A DNA stretch of 22,636 bases, taken from RGIG5612 sp964579345. GTDB taxonomy: Bacteria > Bacillota > Clostridia > Lachnospirales > Lachnospiraceae. Below, piece by piece: positions 16,266-22,636 of this stretch. The stretch covers positions 1 through 22,636 of the forward strand of contig CAZOHB010000024.1 of NCBI GenBank assembly GCA_964579345.1, in the 5' to 3' direction. The notes below the pieces were generated by a model, which ran no database searches, had not been told where the DNA came from, and saw only the letters and a list, made by a program, of their open reading frames with translations. Positions within the stretch are counted from its first letter, which is position 1, and each line of letters opens with the position of its first letter. The position numbers and the translations under genes are program-made.

Positions 16266-16294
16266 ATTATTAAATCAGAAAGACCTTTTGTCAA
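16266..16294 (-). promoter_or_regulatory. Sigma-A promoter of the cobalamin-riboswitch operon
   Basis: Minus-strand TTGACA (16294-16289), 17-nt spacer, AATAAT (16271-16266). Transcription would begin near 16258-16260, immediately before the aptamer P1 helix, which fits well. Confidence 0.8.
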
Positions 16295-16418
16295 GAGTTT
16301 TCAAGGGGTTCTTATTTGAGGATATGCCTGTGTCTGCTCTCGCTCTTTGGTTTACTTTTTATGACTTTTATGCTAATTAGTATGTACTGAGAACATTAAG
16401 TACAGAAAGGATCAGGCT

Positions 16419-16787
16419 ATGACAAATAAAGAATTGGTATTGAAATTCATGGATGAAGTTTTTAATGCACATGATCTCACAAAGCTTGACGAGTTTATGC
16501 GTGATGATTACATGCAGCACAGCCAGGAAGTGGAAGACGGAAAAGAAGGTTTCCGCAAATTTGCTGAAGGCTTTTTCACCATGGAACCCTATATGGACGT
16601 CAAGCGCGTCTTTGAATCTGATGACAACTGCGTTGCCGTTTTCTTCCAGTGCCATTTCAAGAACGGTCATTCCGCAAAAGTCGTGGATATGTACCGGATC
16701 GAAGACGGAAAGCTGGCAGAACATTGGGACGTGATCACCCATCTAGGAGAAGATGACGCCGCAAATAACGGACGGGGAAGTTTCTAA
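16419..16787 (+). CDS. SnoaL-like / NTF2-fold protein
   Basis: A 122-residue soluble protein of the cone-shaped alpha+beta NTF2 superfamily. The N-terminal helix pair (ELVLKFMDEVFNAHDLTKLDEFM), then DDYMQHSQEVEDGKEGF and the C-terminal VVDMYRIEDGKLAEHWDVI strand are the SnoaL/ester-cyclase-like pattern, where the family often keeps H and D/E residues in the pocket. Members are small-molecule enzymes or binding proteins of varied function, so substrate is unknown. RBS AAAGGA fits the ATG. It is divergent from the riboswitch operon and seems to stand alone. A gtact/agtac inverted repeat (16384-16403) lies just upstream and may be regulatory. Confidence 0.85.
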   Translation: MTNKELVLKFMDEVFNAHDLTKLDEFMRDDYMQHSQEVEDGKEGFRKFAEGFFTMEPYMDVKRVFESDDNCVAVFFQCHFKNGHSAKVVDMYRIEDGKLAEHWDVITHLGEDDAANNGRGSF

Positions 16788-16906
16788 TTTTATTTTCGGA
16801 ACAGACATCCTGCGGCAGCCCTCTGCCCCGCAGCATAAACGTCTCCGCACGCGTTCAATTATGACAAATAAATGTAGCACGATGTGTGCTTCTTNNNNNN
16901 NNNNTA
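16788..16906. other. Non-coding stretch with second scaffold gap (Ns 16895-16904)
   Basis: No gene is seen between the SnoaL-like stop and the tRNA. CTGCGG...CCGCAG (about 16810-16833) can form a hairpin without a clear T-tract, and AGCAC/GTGCT before the gap can form a smaller one. The gap directly adjoins the tRNA 3' end, so further tRNA genes could be hidden there. Confidence 0.6.
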
Positions 16907-16980
16907 TCGGTGTGACAGGATTTGAACATGCGACCTCTGCGTCCCGAACGCATCGCTATACCAAAATGAGCAACACACCG
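16907..16980 (-). tRNA. tRNA-Pro (anticodon CGG), with several helix mismatches
   Basis: The minus strand folds as a 74-nt tRNA: acceptor CGGTGTG/CACACCG perfectly paired, discriminator A, D loop with GGTA, anticodon loop TTCGGGA giving CGG (+ coordinates 16944-16946), T loop TTCAAAT. No CCA is encoded. Unusual points are a C13/U22 mismatch, A27/G43 mismatch, U52/C62 mismatch in the T stem, and U rather than a purine at position 15. Together these suggest a divergent or decaying copy, although its promoter is a perfect consensus. Confidence 0.8.
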
Positions 16981-16993
16981 GTCCGTATGTCTC

Positions 16994-17010
16994 GTCTGTT
17001 TCTCTCAGAC
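16994..17010 (-). other. Hairpin in the tRNA-Pro 5' leader
   Basis: GTCTG and CAGAC arms separated by a 7-nt loop lie between the tRNA promoter and the mature 5' end. It may mark the leader removed by RNase P; small and not essential to the call. Confidence 0.4.
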
Positions 17011-17019
17011 GCAAGCGCT

Positions 17020-17048
17020 ATTATATATTAGAACCTTTTTAATGTCAA
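17020..17048 (-). promoter_or_regulatory. Perfect consensus promoter of the tRNA-Pro gene
   Basis: Minus-strand TTGACA (17048-17043), exactly 17-nt spacer, TATAAT (17025-17020). Both boxes match consensus at 12 of 12 positions, typical for stable RNA genes. The -10 box is about 40 nt before the mature tRNA. Confidence 0.9.
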
Positions 17049-17140
17049 TCAATTTCAGCAAAAGAATTTATTATTTTTTTATTCATAAAGCCTCGCTCAG
17101 CTTTGGTTTTCAATCCGCAGGAATACCTCCTGCAAACACA

Positions 17141-17170
17141 GAAGACCCCGCCTGTTTCGGCAGGGTCTTC
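17141..17170. terminator. Terminator-like hairpin downstream of hsp20
   Basis: GAAGACCC (17141-17148) pairs with GGGTCTTC (17163-17170), with GCC/GGC inside. It lies between the hsp20 stop and the tRNA promoter, where a stop for the minus-strand hsp20 transcript is expected. The short pyrimidine run TTCTTTC is on the plus-strand side, so polarity is unclear. A second hairpin GCAGGA/TCCTGC sits at 17118-17134. Confidence 0.6.
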
Positions 17171-17227
17171 TTTCAAGAAAGGAAAGTATGGTAATCTATT
17201 GAAAACAATAAAGTATTGTGATCCGAA

Positions 17228-17650
17228 TTAGTTGATCGTAATTCTCTTCGGTGCTTCCGGAACGACTTCCGGCTCCTTCGGGATTTCCAGTCTCAGTACG
17301 CCGTTATTGAACGCTGCGCTGATATTCTCTTCGTTCGCGTATTCACCAACATAGAAGCTTCTCTTGCAGGATCCCTCAAAACGTTCTTTGCGGATATATT
17401 TTCCGTTCGGCTCCTGCTCTTCGTCAGCAGCTACCTTGTTTGCGGAAACGGTCAGATATCCTTCTTTCAGCTCTACCTGGATGTTGTCTTTATTGAATCC
17501 CGGAAGGTCCATGCTGATGACATAACCATTATCAGTCTCCTGAACATCGGTCTTCATGATTTTTGTATTTGAGCTGAGATCTGCGTTGCTCCAAAACGGT
17601 GCTTTGAAAAAGTCGTCTAAAAATCTGTTTTCTCTTCTTGTTAAGTACAT
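17228..17650 (-). CDS. Hsp20/alpha-crystallin family small heat-shock protein
   Basis: ATP-independent holdase chaperone that binds unfolding proteins. The 140-residue product has an N-terminal aromatic segment (FLDDFFKAPFW), then the alpha-crystallin domain: DVQETDNGYVISMDLPGFNKDNIQVELKEG, SFYVGEYANEENISAAFNNGVLRLEIPK. The conserved A-x-x-x-NGVLxLxIPK signature is present. A short tail ends in APKRITIN, with the IxI/V-type oligomerisation motif. RBS AAAGGAGG before the ATG. It is monocistronic, between two terminator-like hairpins, with a consensus promoter overlapped by a CIRCE element, so HrcA control is expected. Confidence 0.95.
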   Translation of the reverse strand: MYLTRRENRFLDDFFKAPFWSNADLSSNTKIMKTDVQETDNGYVISMDLPGFNKDNIQVELKEGYLTVSANKVAADEEQEPNGKYIRKERFEGSCKRSFYVGEYANEENISAAFNNGVLRLEIPKEPEVVPEAPKRITIN

Positions 17651-17743
17651 AATGTGCCTCCTTTATCTTAAATAATAATTCTGATCTTTTTTCTGTCCTG
17701 GAAGATCTTTGTTTTCTATATCTTCCCTATCTGTTATAGCTGC

Positions 17744-17771
17744 ATTATAACACTTTTGTTAGCACTGTCAA
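17744..17771 (-). promoter_or_regulatory. Consensus promoter of hsp20
   Basis: Minus-strand TTGACA (17771-17766), 16-nt spacer, TATAAT (17749-17744). Both boxes match consensus fully. The -35 box is inside the CIRCE operator, explaining repression by HrcA. Confidence 0.88.
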
Positions 17772-17785
17772 CAGGTGAGTGCTAA
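17759..17785. promoter_or_regulatory. CIRCE operator (HrcA binding site)
   Basis: TTAGCACTG-N9-GAGTGCTAA. The consensus is TTAGCACTC-N9-GAGTGCTAA, so only the last base of the left arm deviates. Located 109 bp upstream of the hsp20 ATG and overlapping its -35 box. HrcA itself is not encoded in the window. Confidence 0.92.
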
Positions 17786-17831
17786 TTTTATTGTGAACTT
17801 TTTGTGAAATACTGAACTCACTATTCACAAA

Positions 17832-17858
17832 AAAAGACGGGAAACTATCCCGTCTTTT
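17832..17858. terminator. Bidirectional intrinsic terminator between the small unknown gene and hsp20
   Basis: GACGGGA (17836-17842) pairs with TCCCGTC (17848-17854) across an AACTA loop, flanked by A-run on the left and TTTT on the right. It works in both directions; on the minus strand it ends the protease-MATE-unknown transcript just before the hsp20 promoter. Confidence 0.88.
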
Positions 17859-17879
17859 CAAGTTCGTATTTTATATGGT

Positions 17880-18125
17880 TTAGAGTTTCACCAGCTCTGC
17901 TTCGATCCGGTTTTCCCCGGAAGCGCTGCGGCTTCCTTTGACCAGGACCGCTCCATCGCCGTCTTCAAATCGATATGTCTCTGTGATCTCCTCTTCCGGC
18001 TGTGCCTGTTTCAGCATTTTCCGAAAATCAGCCAGGATCCCCGGCACGATTGTCAGATAGATGCGTGTGCCCTCTTTCGCACCATATTTTTTCTTTAACT
18101 GATCTAACAGTCTGCTGTCTGCCAT
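17880..18125 (-). CDS. Small conserved-looking protein of unknown function
   Basis: An 81-residue soluble, charged protein that I do not recognise. It begins MADSRLLDQLKKKYGAKEGTRIYLTIVPGIL, has a helical middle (DFRKMLKQAQPEEE) and a likely beta C-terminal part (TYRFEDGDGAVLVKGS). No signal peptide or membrane segment. The ATG at 18123-18125 is chosen because AAAGGTGAG precedes it at good spacing; an in-frame ATG six codons upstream has that RBS inside its own codons. It starts 21 nt after the MATE stop and ends just before a terminator, so it is the last gene of that transcript. Confidence 0.65.
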   Translation of the reverse strand: MADSRLLDQLKKKYGAKEGTRIYLTIVPGILADFRKMLKQAQPEEEITETYRFEDGDGAVLVKGSRSASGENRIEAELVKL

Positions 18126-18146
18126 ACACTCACCTTTTTTCAAATT

Positions 18147-19544
18147 TCAGGCTTCTGTTTCAATTTCCGAAAGCAGCGCCGGATTGAATTCGCTGTCATA
18201 TTGCTCTTTCAGCTTCCTGTTTGTAACAAGGAAGTAAATCACGCAGAGCGTAATCTGAAATACCGTAGAGATCGGCGTTGCCAGTCCGATATAAAACAGA
18301 TTCGTATTCGGCAGTGAACGCATAAGGAATGCCGTCGGCACCCTGATCGCAACGCCCAGAAATCCCTGGATCATTGTAATACCCGTCCGTCCGCAGCCGT
18401 TGAAATAGCCGATAAAACAGAAGAGGAACGAGGTCAGGAAGGTATCGATCGCATAAGAGCTCAGATACAGGGCCGCCTGTTCCATAACCGCCTGATCCGT
18501 TGTGAAGAACCGGGTGATCCAGGTTCCATGCATGCCGGCGATAAAGTACATGATCGCCGCAAACACAAGGGACGTCCAGATCGCATGGAACATCGTCTTC
18601 TTCGCACGTTTCAGCTTTCTCGCACCAACATTATGCGCAATGATCGCAGAAAGCGCCTGCAGGAAAGCACTTGGAACAAGCATAATAAATGTGATCAGTC
18701 TTCCTCCGACTCCGCATGCAGCGGACTCTACCAGACCAAGCGTATTGGCTACCGCCGACAGGACCATAAAGGAGACCGTCACGACCAGTTCCTGAGCAGC
18801 AAGCGGAAGTCCCAGCTTGAAGATCCGAATGCCGATCGTTTTCTGAAACTTCAGATTGGATTTATCAAAGGAAAACGGAAGCCCTCGTTTCATCGCAATC
18901 AGCAGTGAGATCACAACACTGACTGCCTGTGCAAAAATCGTTGCAATTGCAGCGCCTGCAGCAGCCATATGGAAGACACCGACCAGAAGCAGATCGCCTG
19001 CAATATTGATCCCACAGGCAATCGCAACCGTGATCAGCGGTGTCTTGGAATCACCGATCCCGCGGAAGACACTGCCGATAATGTTATAAGCTACCGTAAA
19101 GATCAGACCGATCGCGCAGATCCGGATATAGATCACACCCTGCCCCATCGCCTCTTCCGGTGTCTTAAGAACCGTCAGCAGAGGACGTGCGCAGGCAAAC
19201 AGGGCTGCGGCCAGAATGACCGCTATCACGGCGAACATAATAATGCTCGTTCCGATGACGTCGCCGGCAAGCCGCTTTTTGCCCTCGCCGATATACTGTC
19301 CGAGCATGATCGTCGTTCCCATCGCAATTGCGGTAACGACTGCCGTCAGCGCCCAGACCGGATGGCTTCCCATCGAAACACCGGATACATGAAGCGCTTC
19401 CCCGAACTGGCCGACGATCAGCAGATCGACCGCTCCGTAAAGGGACTGGATCAGCAGCGCTGCCAGCACAGGAAGCATAAACTTCATCATGGGGCCTAAG
19501 ATCGGTCCGTTTGTAAAATCTACAATCTTTCGTTCTTTTTTCAT
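18147..19544 (-). CDS. MATE family efflux transporter (second)
   Basis: A 465-residue, twelve-segment membrane protein of the NorM/DinF-like MATE superfamily. Typical features are an N-terminal NGPILGPMMKFMLPVLAALLIQSLYG segment, AVDLLIVGQFG, GTTIMLGQYIGEGKK, FRGIGDSKTPL and the second-half repeat SAIIAHNVGARKLKRAKK. It differs clearly from the MATE protein at 6744-8165 and belongs to the MATE type that opens with a GPIL motif. Its ATG overlaps the upstream protease stop in an ATGA tetranucleotide and has no RBS of its own, so translation probably depends on the protease gene. Substrate unknown. Confidence 0.92.
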   Translation of the reverse strand: MKKERKIVDFTNGPILGPMMKFMLPVLAALLIQSLYGAVDLLIVGQFGEALHVSGVSMGSHPVWALTAVVTAIAMGTTIMLGQYIGEGKKRLAGDVIGTSIIMFAVIAVILAAALFACARPLLTVLKTPEEAMGQGVIYIRICAIGLIFTVAYNIIGSVFRGIGDSKTPLITVAIACGINIAGDLLLVGVFHMAAAGAAIATIFAQAVSVVISLLIAMKRGLPFSFDKSNLKFQKTIGIRIFKLGLPLAAQELVVTVSFMVLSAVANTLGLVESAACGVGGRLITFIMLVPSAFLQALSAIIAHNVGARKLKRAKKTMFHAIWTSLVFAAIMYFIAGMHGTWITRFFTTDQAVMEQAALYLSSYAIDTFLTSFLFCFIGYFNGCGRTGITMIQGFLGVAIRVPTAFLMRSLPNTNLFYIGLATPISTVFQITLCVIYFLVTNRKLKEQYDSEFNPALLSEIETEA

Positions 19545-22294
19545 TTAACAACAATCTTGAAGGTGACGATTTCGGAGGCTTTCCGATAGTTCTTCGTAGC
19601 ACCGGCAGTAACCTGAACCTTGATCTTGTAGGTTCCCTGCTTCAGGCCCTGCTTCACTGTAATCTTTCCTGTTTTCTTTGAAATGGTGATCAGCTTGCTG
19701 CCGCTCTTCTTTTTAAAGGTCAGCTTGCCTTTTGCACCTTTGACCGTGATCAGCTTTGTACGCTTGATCGTCTTCGGTCCGGAACTCAGTTCAGCCGCTT
19801 TCAGCGTCAGCTTCTTGCCCTTTAAGTTCAGGTACTGATATCCCTTAACAACCCTTACATGGACAATCTCTTCCACGCCTCTTTGATCGCGTGCTCTGAT
19901 CACAGTCTTTCCAAGGCCTACAGCCTTAACAAAACCTTTGGCTGTGACAGTTGCAACTTTCGGGTTGTCTGAAGTTAAGGTGAAGGTGCTGAACGGAACC
20001 GCTGTTCCTTCCGGATCATTAATGAACAGGAGTGTGCGTTCTCCATAGGAAAGATCGCCTACATCCCAGACATCATACCAGCCGCGTTTTGGTATATTAA
20101 CCCGGACAACAAGGCTGCCGATTCCTTCGCAGGATGCCACGAGATATCCTGTGCCCGGTTTTAACGCAGTCAATGTACAGCGTGAAGAATCCTGCTCATT
20201 TACAACGAGATCAAAGAGACCTTCACTTCCTGCAGGAATTTCCCACTTGATCTCCGGATCTTCCGGCATAACCGCAGCTTTGTCCTTACGGAATCTCAGG
20301 ATCAGATTTTTTGATACCTGATACATACCGGTCCATTCAATTTCATACGGTTTCAGGTCGACCGGATTCTCACCGATCAGATACATATTCAGATTCTGAA
20401 CCTTTTTGCAGTATCCTTTGATCGGGAGATTGTCCAGACTTACGAAGTACTGCATACCGGAAAGCACCTTAGACTGGAATTTCTCATCCGAAAAATCGTT
20501 CCACTTTCCATCAAAATAGACAAAGCTTTCACCCGGATTGATAACACCCTTCTGCCAGCTTGTCTCACCGAAGAGGGATGCAATCTCTTCTTTTGTGCCT
20601 GTCTGAAGGTTAAATCCATATTTATTGTCAGGCGTCTTCAGAGTAAGCACGATCGAATAATACTGATCTTTCTGAATCAGAACTTCATCCGTGACCTTGA
20701 TCTTGTGGAATCCGCCATATTTATACGGTCCACCCTGTCCGGAAGCGACTTTTACGCCTTCCTGCGGATTTTTATATCCAGGAGGAAGCAGATAGATTTC
20801 ATATTCCACAGTAGTATCCGGGGATGCCGTCTCGCAGGAGATGTAATCAAGCTGTTCTTTCTCATCAGCCTTGAAGACATTCGACATCATAATCTCCTGA
20901 TCTAATTCTGCCGCCGTATAATCACCTACCGGCATTAAGTCATACTGATCCAGATAATAGCCCTCGGAAGGAATTTCAGAAGTGAATTTCAAAGCTTCCG
21001 GAGTCGTCAGACTCTGGTCGTAATAGGAAAGCCAGAAATATCCGGAACCAACCATAACAGGTTCGCCGTTTTCATCCAGTACCGCATTTCCTTCTTCATC
21101 TGTTTTCGGAACCGGGATTCCCCAGTCTGCAGATCCTCGATTCGGGAAGCTCTCTTCACCGGAACCCCAGCTGTTTTTGACAAGCCATGCTCCGTCTTCC
21201 GGCGGCTGTTTTCCTTCCACGAAGTTCTCCTTCGGATAGGTATCATCCCATCCTACGATCGTGACTGCATGGTTTGGCGGCGCCTCCATGGTATTCGTAT
21301 AGTGTGCCCAGTTTTTACTGATGAACATTCCTTCGGTTTCCTGATTCGGCATAGAAGTATCCGCATAGAATCCGATCTCTACCGCACGTTTATTGAGCAG
21401 CTGGTCCTTGATCGCTTCTGTGCCGCGTGGTTCATACCCGTAAACAGGCTCTGTTTCACTCTGACTGACATTTTTTGCAGGGCTTGGAAGGAGGAAGGAC
21501 TCTTCCAGCATATAGGACTGCTTAAAACGCAGCTCTTCCGGCATATCCCAGTCATCTTCCGCACTGTAACAGTAATCGTTCCATTTTCCATTGACCTTGC
21601 TCTGCTCGATCTCGCCGTTCAGACCTTTATAGGCAAAGATATCTTCCTGGATACCTTCCGGCACGTTCCGGTCTTCTCTGTTCGGTCCCATTCCGGATGC
21701 AAACAGTCCGGTCGCGAAGATGGTATTGCCGCCCAGATCGAATTTGTCCGTCAGCTTCAGATTCGGATCAACGTAATACATTCCTTCTCCGTTCTGAGAA
21801 CTCGACTTATCATCCAACGGCTTTGTGATAAAATTGATCACGTGTTTTTCGGAAAGATCCAGCTGCTTGATATCGTTTTCCGGATCAGCAACAGCCGCAT
21901 ATCCCGGTGCCAGCCCGTCTCCGAGAATACTCGTCTCAGCAGCTGCAATCGCAGCAAATCCCCAGCAGGAGCCAAACGGATTCTGAAACTTCACAGGAGT
22001 TACATAAGGCGTCTCATCGCCATCCTCAATAAACTTTGCGCTGAGGTCGAATTTGGAAGGAAACGCAGCAGCCTCCTTCAGATTTTTTGAAGAAGATGCT
22101 TTTTTCTCAGTCCGGTATCCGAACGGATCTTTCGTCTGATCTGCAAGCTGCTTTGCAATTTCCTCTAAGGTAGAATTTGTCTCCTTGTTGTCCTGTGTTT
22201 CGGCAGCAAAGACCATTCCTGCCGGAAACACCGTTCCAACTGCTATCACAGCAGTCAGGAGAACTGTTATTAACTGTCTCAGATATTTTTTCAT
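19541..22294 (-). CDS. Secreted C1-family (papain-like) cysteine protease with lectin-like and Ig-like domains
   Basis: A 917-residue extracellular protease. I chose the ATG at 22292-22294 (MKKYLRQLIT...) because GGAGG precedes it by 9 nt; a GTG eight codons upstream would place that RBS inside the gene. Signal peptide about 1-31 (ends MVFAA). Catalytic set in this numbering: Gln104 (KFQNPFGS), Cys110 (GSCWGFA), His342 (PNHAVTIVGWDD), Asn374 (WLVKNSWGSG); all intact. A lectin-like domain follows the protease (about 410-600, YYLDQYDLMP to NLQTG), then Ig-like/Big domains (about 650-810). It ends in a Lys-rich beta module (about 820-917) without LPXTG. A short propeptide precedes the core. Role likely nutrient or host/peer protein degradation (inference). 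Confidence 0.92.
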   Translation of the reverse strand: MKKYLRQLITVLLTAVIAVGTVFPAGMVFAAETQDNKETNSTLEEIAKQLADQTKDPFGYRTEKKASSSKNLKEAAAFPSKFDLSAKFIEDGDETPYVTPVKFQNPFGSCWGFAAIAAAETSILGDGLAPGYAAVADPENDIKQLDLSEKHVINFITKPLDDKSSSQNGEGMYYVDPNLKLTDKFDLGGNTIFATGLFASGMGPNREDRNVPEGIQEDIFAYKGLNGEIEQSKVNGKWNDYCYSAEDDWDMPEELRFKQSYMLEESFLLPSPAKNVSQSETEPVYGYEPRGTEAIKDQLLNKRAVEIGFYADTSMPNQETEGMFISKNWAHYTNTMEAPPNHAVTIVGWDDTYPKENFVEGKQPPEDGAWLVKNSWGSGEESFPNRGSADWGIPVPKTDEEGNAVLDENGEPVMVGSGYFWLSYYDQSLTTPEALKFTSEIPSEGYYLDQYDLMPVGDYTAAELDQEIMMSNVFKADEKEQLDYISCETASPDTTVEYEIYLLPPGYKNPQEGVKVASGQGGPYKYGGFHKIKVTDEVLIQKDQYYSIVLTLKTPDNKYGFNLQTGTKEEIASLFGETSWQKGVINPGESFVYFDGKWNDFSDEKFQSKVLSGMQYFVSLDNLPIKGYCKKVQNLNMYLIGENPVDLKPYEIEWTGMYQVSKNLILRFRKDKAAVMPEDPEIKWEIPAGSEGLFDLVVNEQDSSRCTLTALKPGTGYLVASCEGIGSLVVRVNIPKRGWYDVWDVGDLSYGERTLLFINDPEGTAVPFSTFTLTSDNPKVATVTAKGFVKAVGLGKTVIRARDQRGVEEIVHVRVVKGYQYLNLKGKKLTLKAAELSSGPKTIKRTKLITVKGAKGKLTFKKKSGSKLITISKKTGKITVKQGLKQGTYKIKVQVTAGATKNYRKASEIVTFKIVVK

Positions 22295-22385
22295 GCCTCT
22301 TGTCCTCCGTAATTTCACTTATCTATACAACAACCTTATGATTGTATCTTCCGATACGTGCCCTTTCTTGTCAAGAGCATCCAAT

Positions 22386-22430
22386 CCAAAAATCCCCGGA
22401 ATCTTCCACATCGTACTGACCCCGGGGATT
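22386..22430 (-). terminator. Intrinsic terminator after tsf
   Basis: On the minus strand AATCCCCGG (22430-22422) pairs with CCGGGGATT (22399-22391), followed by TTTTTGG. The loop is long (22 nt). It would end the rpsB-tsf type transcript and isolate it from the protease gene. Confidence 0.75.
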
Positions 22431-22488
22431 GATTGACAAATAATTGTAAGGGCTGCAGCTTTTACATCAGAGCTGCAACGAACAGAAT

Positions 22489-22636
22489 TTACTGCATCTG
22501 TTTTGCATCTTCCTCAGCAAAGTTTTCCTGTTTCTTCTCGATACCTTCGCCAACTTCGAAACGAACAACTTTCGTAAGTGCAAGGTCCGGATTTACAGCC
22601 TTCAGGTACTGAGCAACGGTCTGCTTTCCGTCTTCA
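22489..22636 (-). CDS. tsf: Elongation factor Ts, C-terminal end (partial)
   Basis: Only the last 48 codons are in the window; the gene continues past the right edge. The peptide begins EDGKQTVAQYLKAV and continues through KVVRFEVGEGIEKKQENFAEE to the stop. This matches the conserved EF-Ts C-terminus (RFEVGEGIEKK...F). EF-Ts is the nucleotide exchange factor for EF-Tu. In most bacteria pyrH is the next gene; here an own terminator and about 16.6 kb of other genes come first. Confidence 0.95.
   Translation of the reverse strand, partial: EDGKQTVAQYLKAVNPDLALTKVVRFEVGEGIEKKQENFAEEDAKQMQ

Noticed and set aside
16753..17031. Plus-strand ORF running through the N gap and the tRNA
   Set aside because: Contains unknown bases and overlaps a tRNA gene on the other strand; an artefact.
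21269..22090. Plus-strand ORF of 273 codons opposite the cysteine protease
   Set aside because: The protease frame contains an intact catalytic set and signal peptide; this frame has no recognisable features.
5867..22488. Prophage or integrative element
   Set aside because: No integrase, transposase, phage structural or conjugation genes, and no attachment-site duplication seen, although a tRNA is present.

Overview
The window looks like a chromosomal scaffold from a Gram-positive anaerobe of class Clostridia, probably a gut Lachnospiraceae-like member of the Eubacteriales. The signs are strong AGGAGG-type ribosome binding sites, a HrcA/CIRCE-type heat-shock operator, consensus sigma-A promoters, Lys-rich C-terminal surface modules and a flavin-based redox locus with NusG-II and Gx-transporter proteins. 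Base composition is close to even. Two 10-N scaffold gaps (10168-10177 and 16895-16904) mean order across them depends on the assembly.

Left part (1-5866, minus strand): the conserved housekeeping cluster pyrH-frr-uppS-cdsA-dxr-rseP (UMP kinase, ribosome recycling, undecaprenyl-PP synthesis, CDP-DAG synthesis, MEP isoprenoid pathway, site-2 protease). rseP is flanked by two inverted copies of a structured, MITE-like repeat. At the extreme right edge (22489-22636) is the 3' end of tsf on the same strand. tsf normally lies directly upstream of pyrH, so about 16.6 kb of accessory DNA separates two genes that are usually adjacent.

Accessory block. (a) A TetR regulator and a divergent MATE transporter (5938-8165), closed by a pair of GGGGACGGTTC hairpin repeats. 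(b) A seven-gene minus-strand locus (8253-15828) that is the most interesting part. It encodes a large secreted protein with duplicated FMN-binding modules, EetA-like and EetB-like proteins, an ApbE/FmnB-type flavin transferase lipoprotein, a membrane-anchored multi-FMN protein (broken by a gap), a small FMN-binding membrane protein and a NapH/NosR-type polyferredoxin. It reads as a flavin-based extracytosolic electron-transfer chain. Its leader carries a clear cobalamin riboswitch with a promoter upstream and a terminator hairpin downstream, so I infer B12 represses it. (c) A SnoaL-like protein, a divergent tRNA-Pro(CGG) with a perfect promoter but several helix mismatches, and an Hsp20 gene under a CIRCE element. 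(d) A minus-strand group: secreted papain-like cysteine protease, a translationally coupled second MATE transporter and a small unknown protein.

Central hypothesis: under corrinoid limitation the cell makes a surface flavoprotein chain that moves electrons from a membrane polyferredoxin through covalently bound FMN domains to an extracellular acceptor, possibly an oxidised corrinoid or metal complex. The riboswitch and domain architecture are visible in the sequence; the acceptor is inference.
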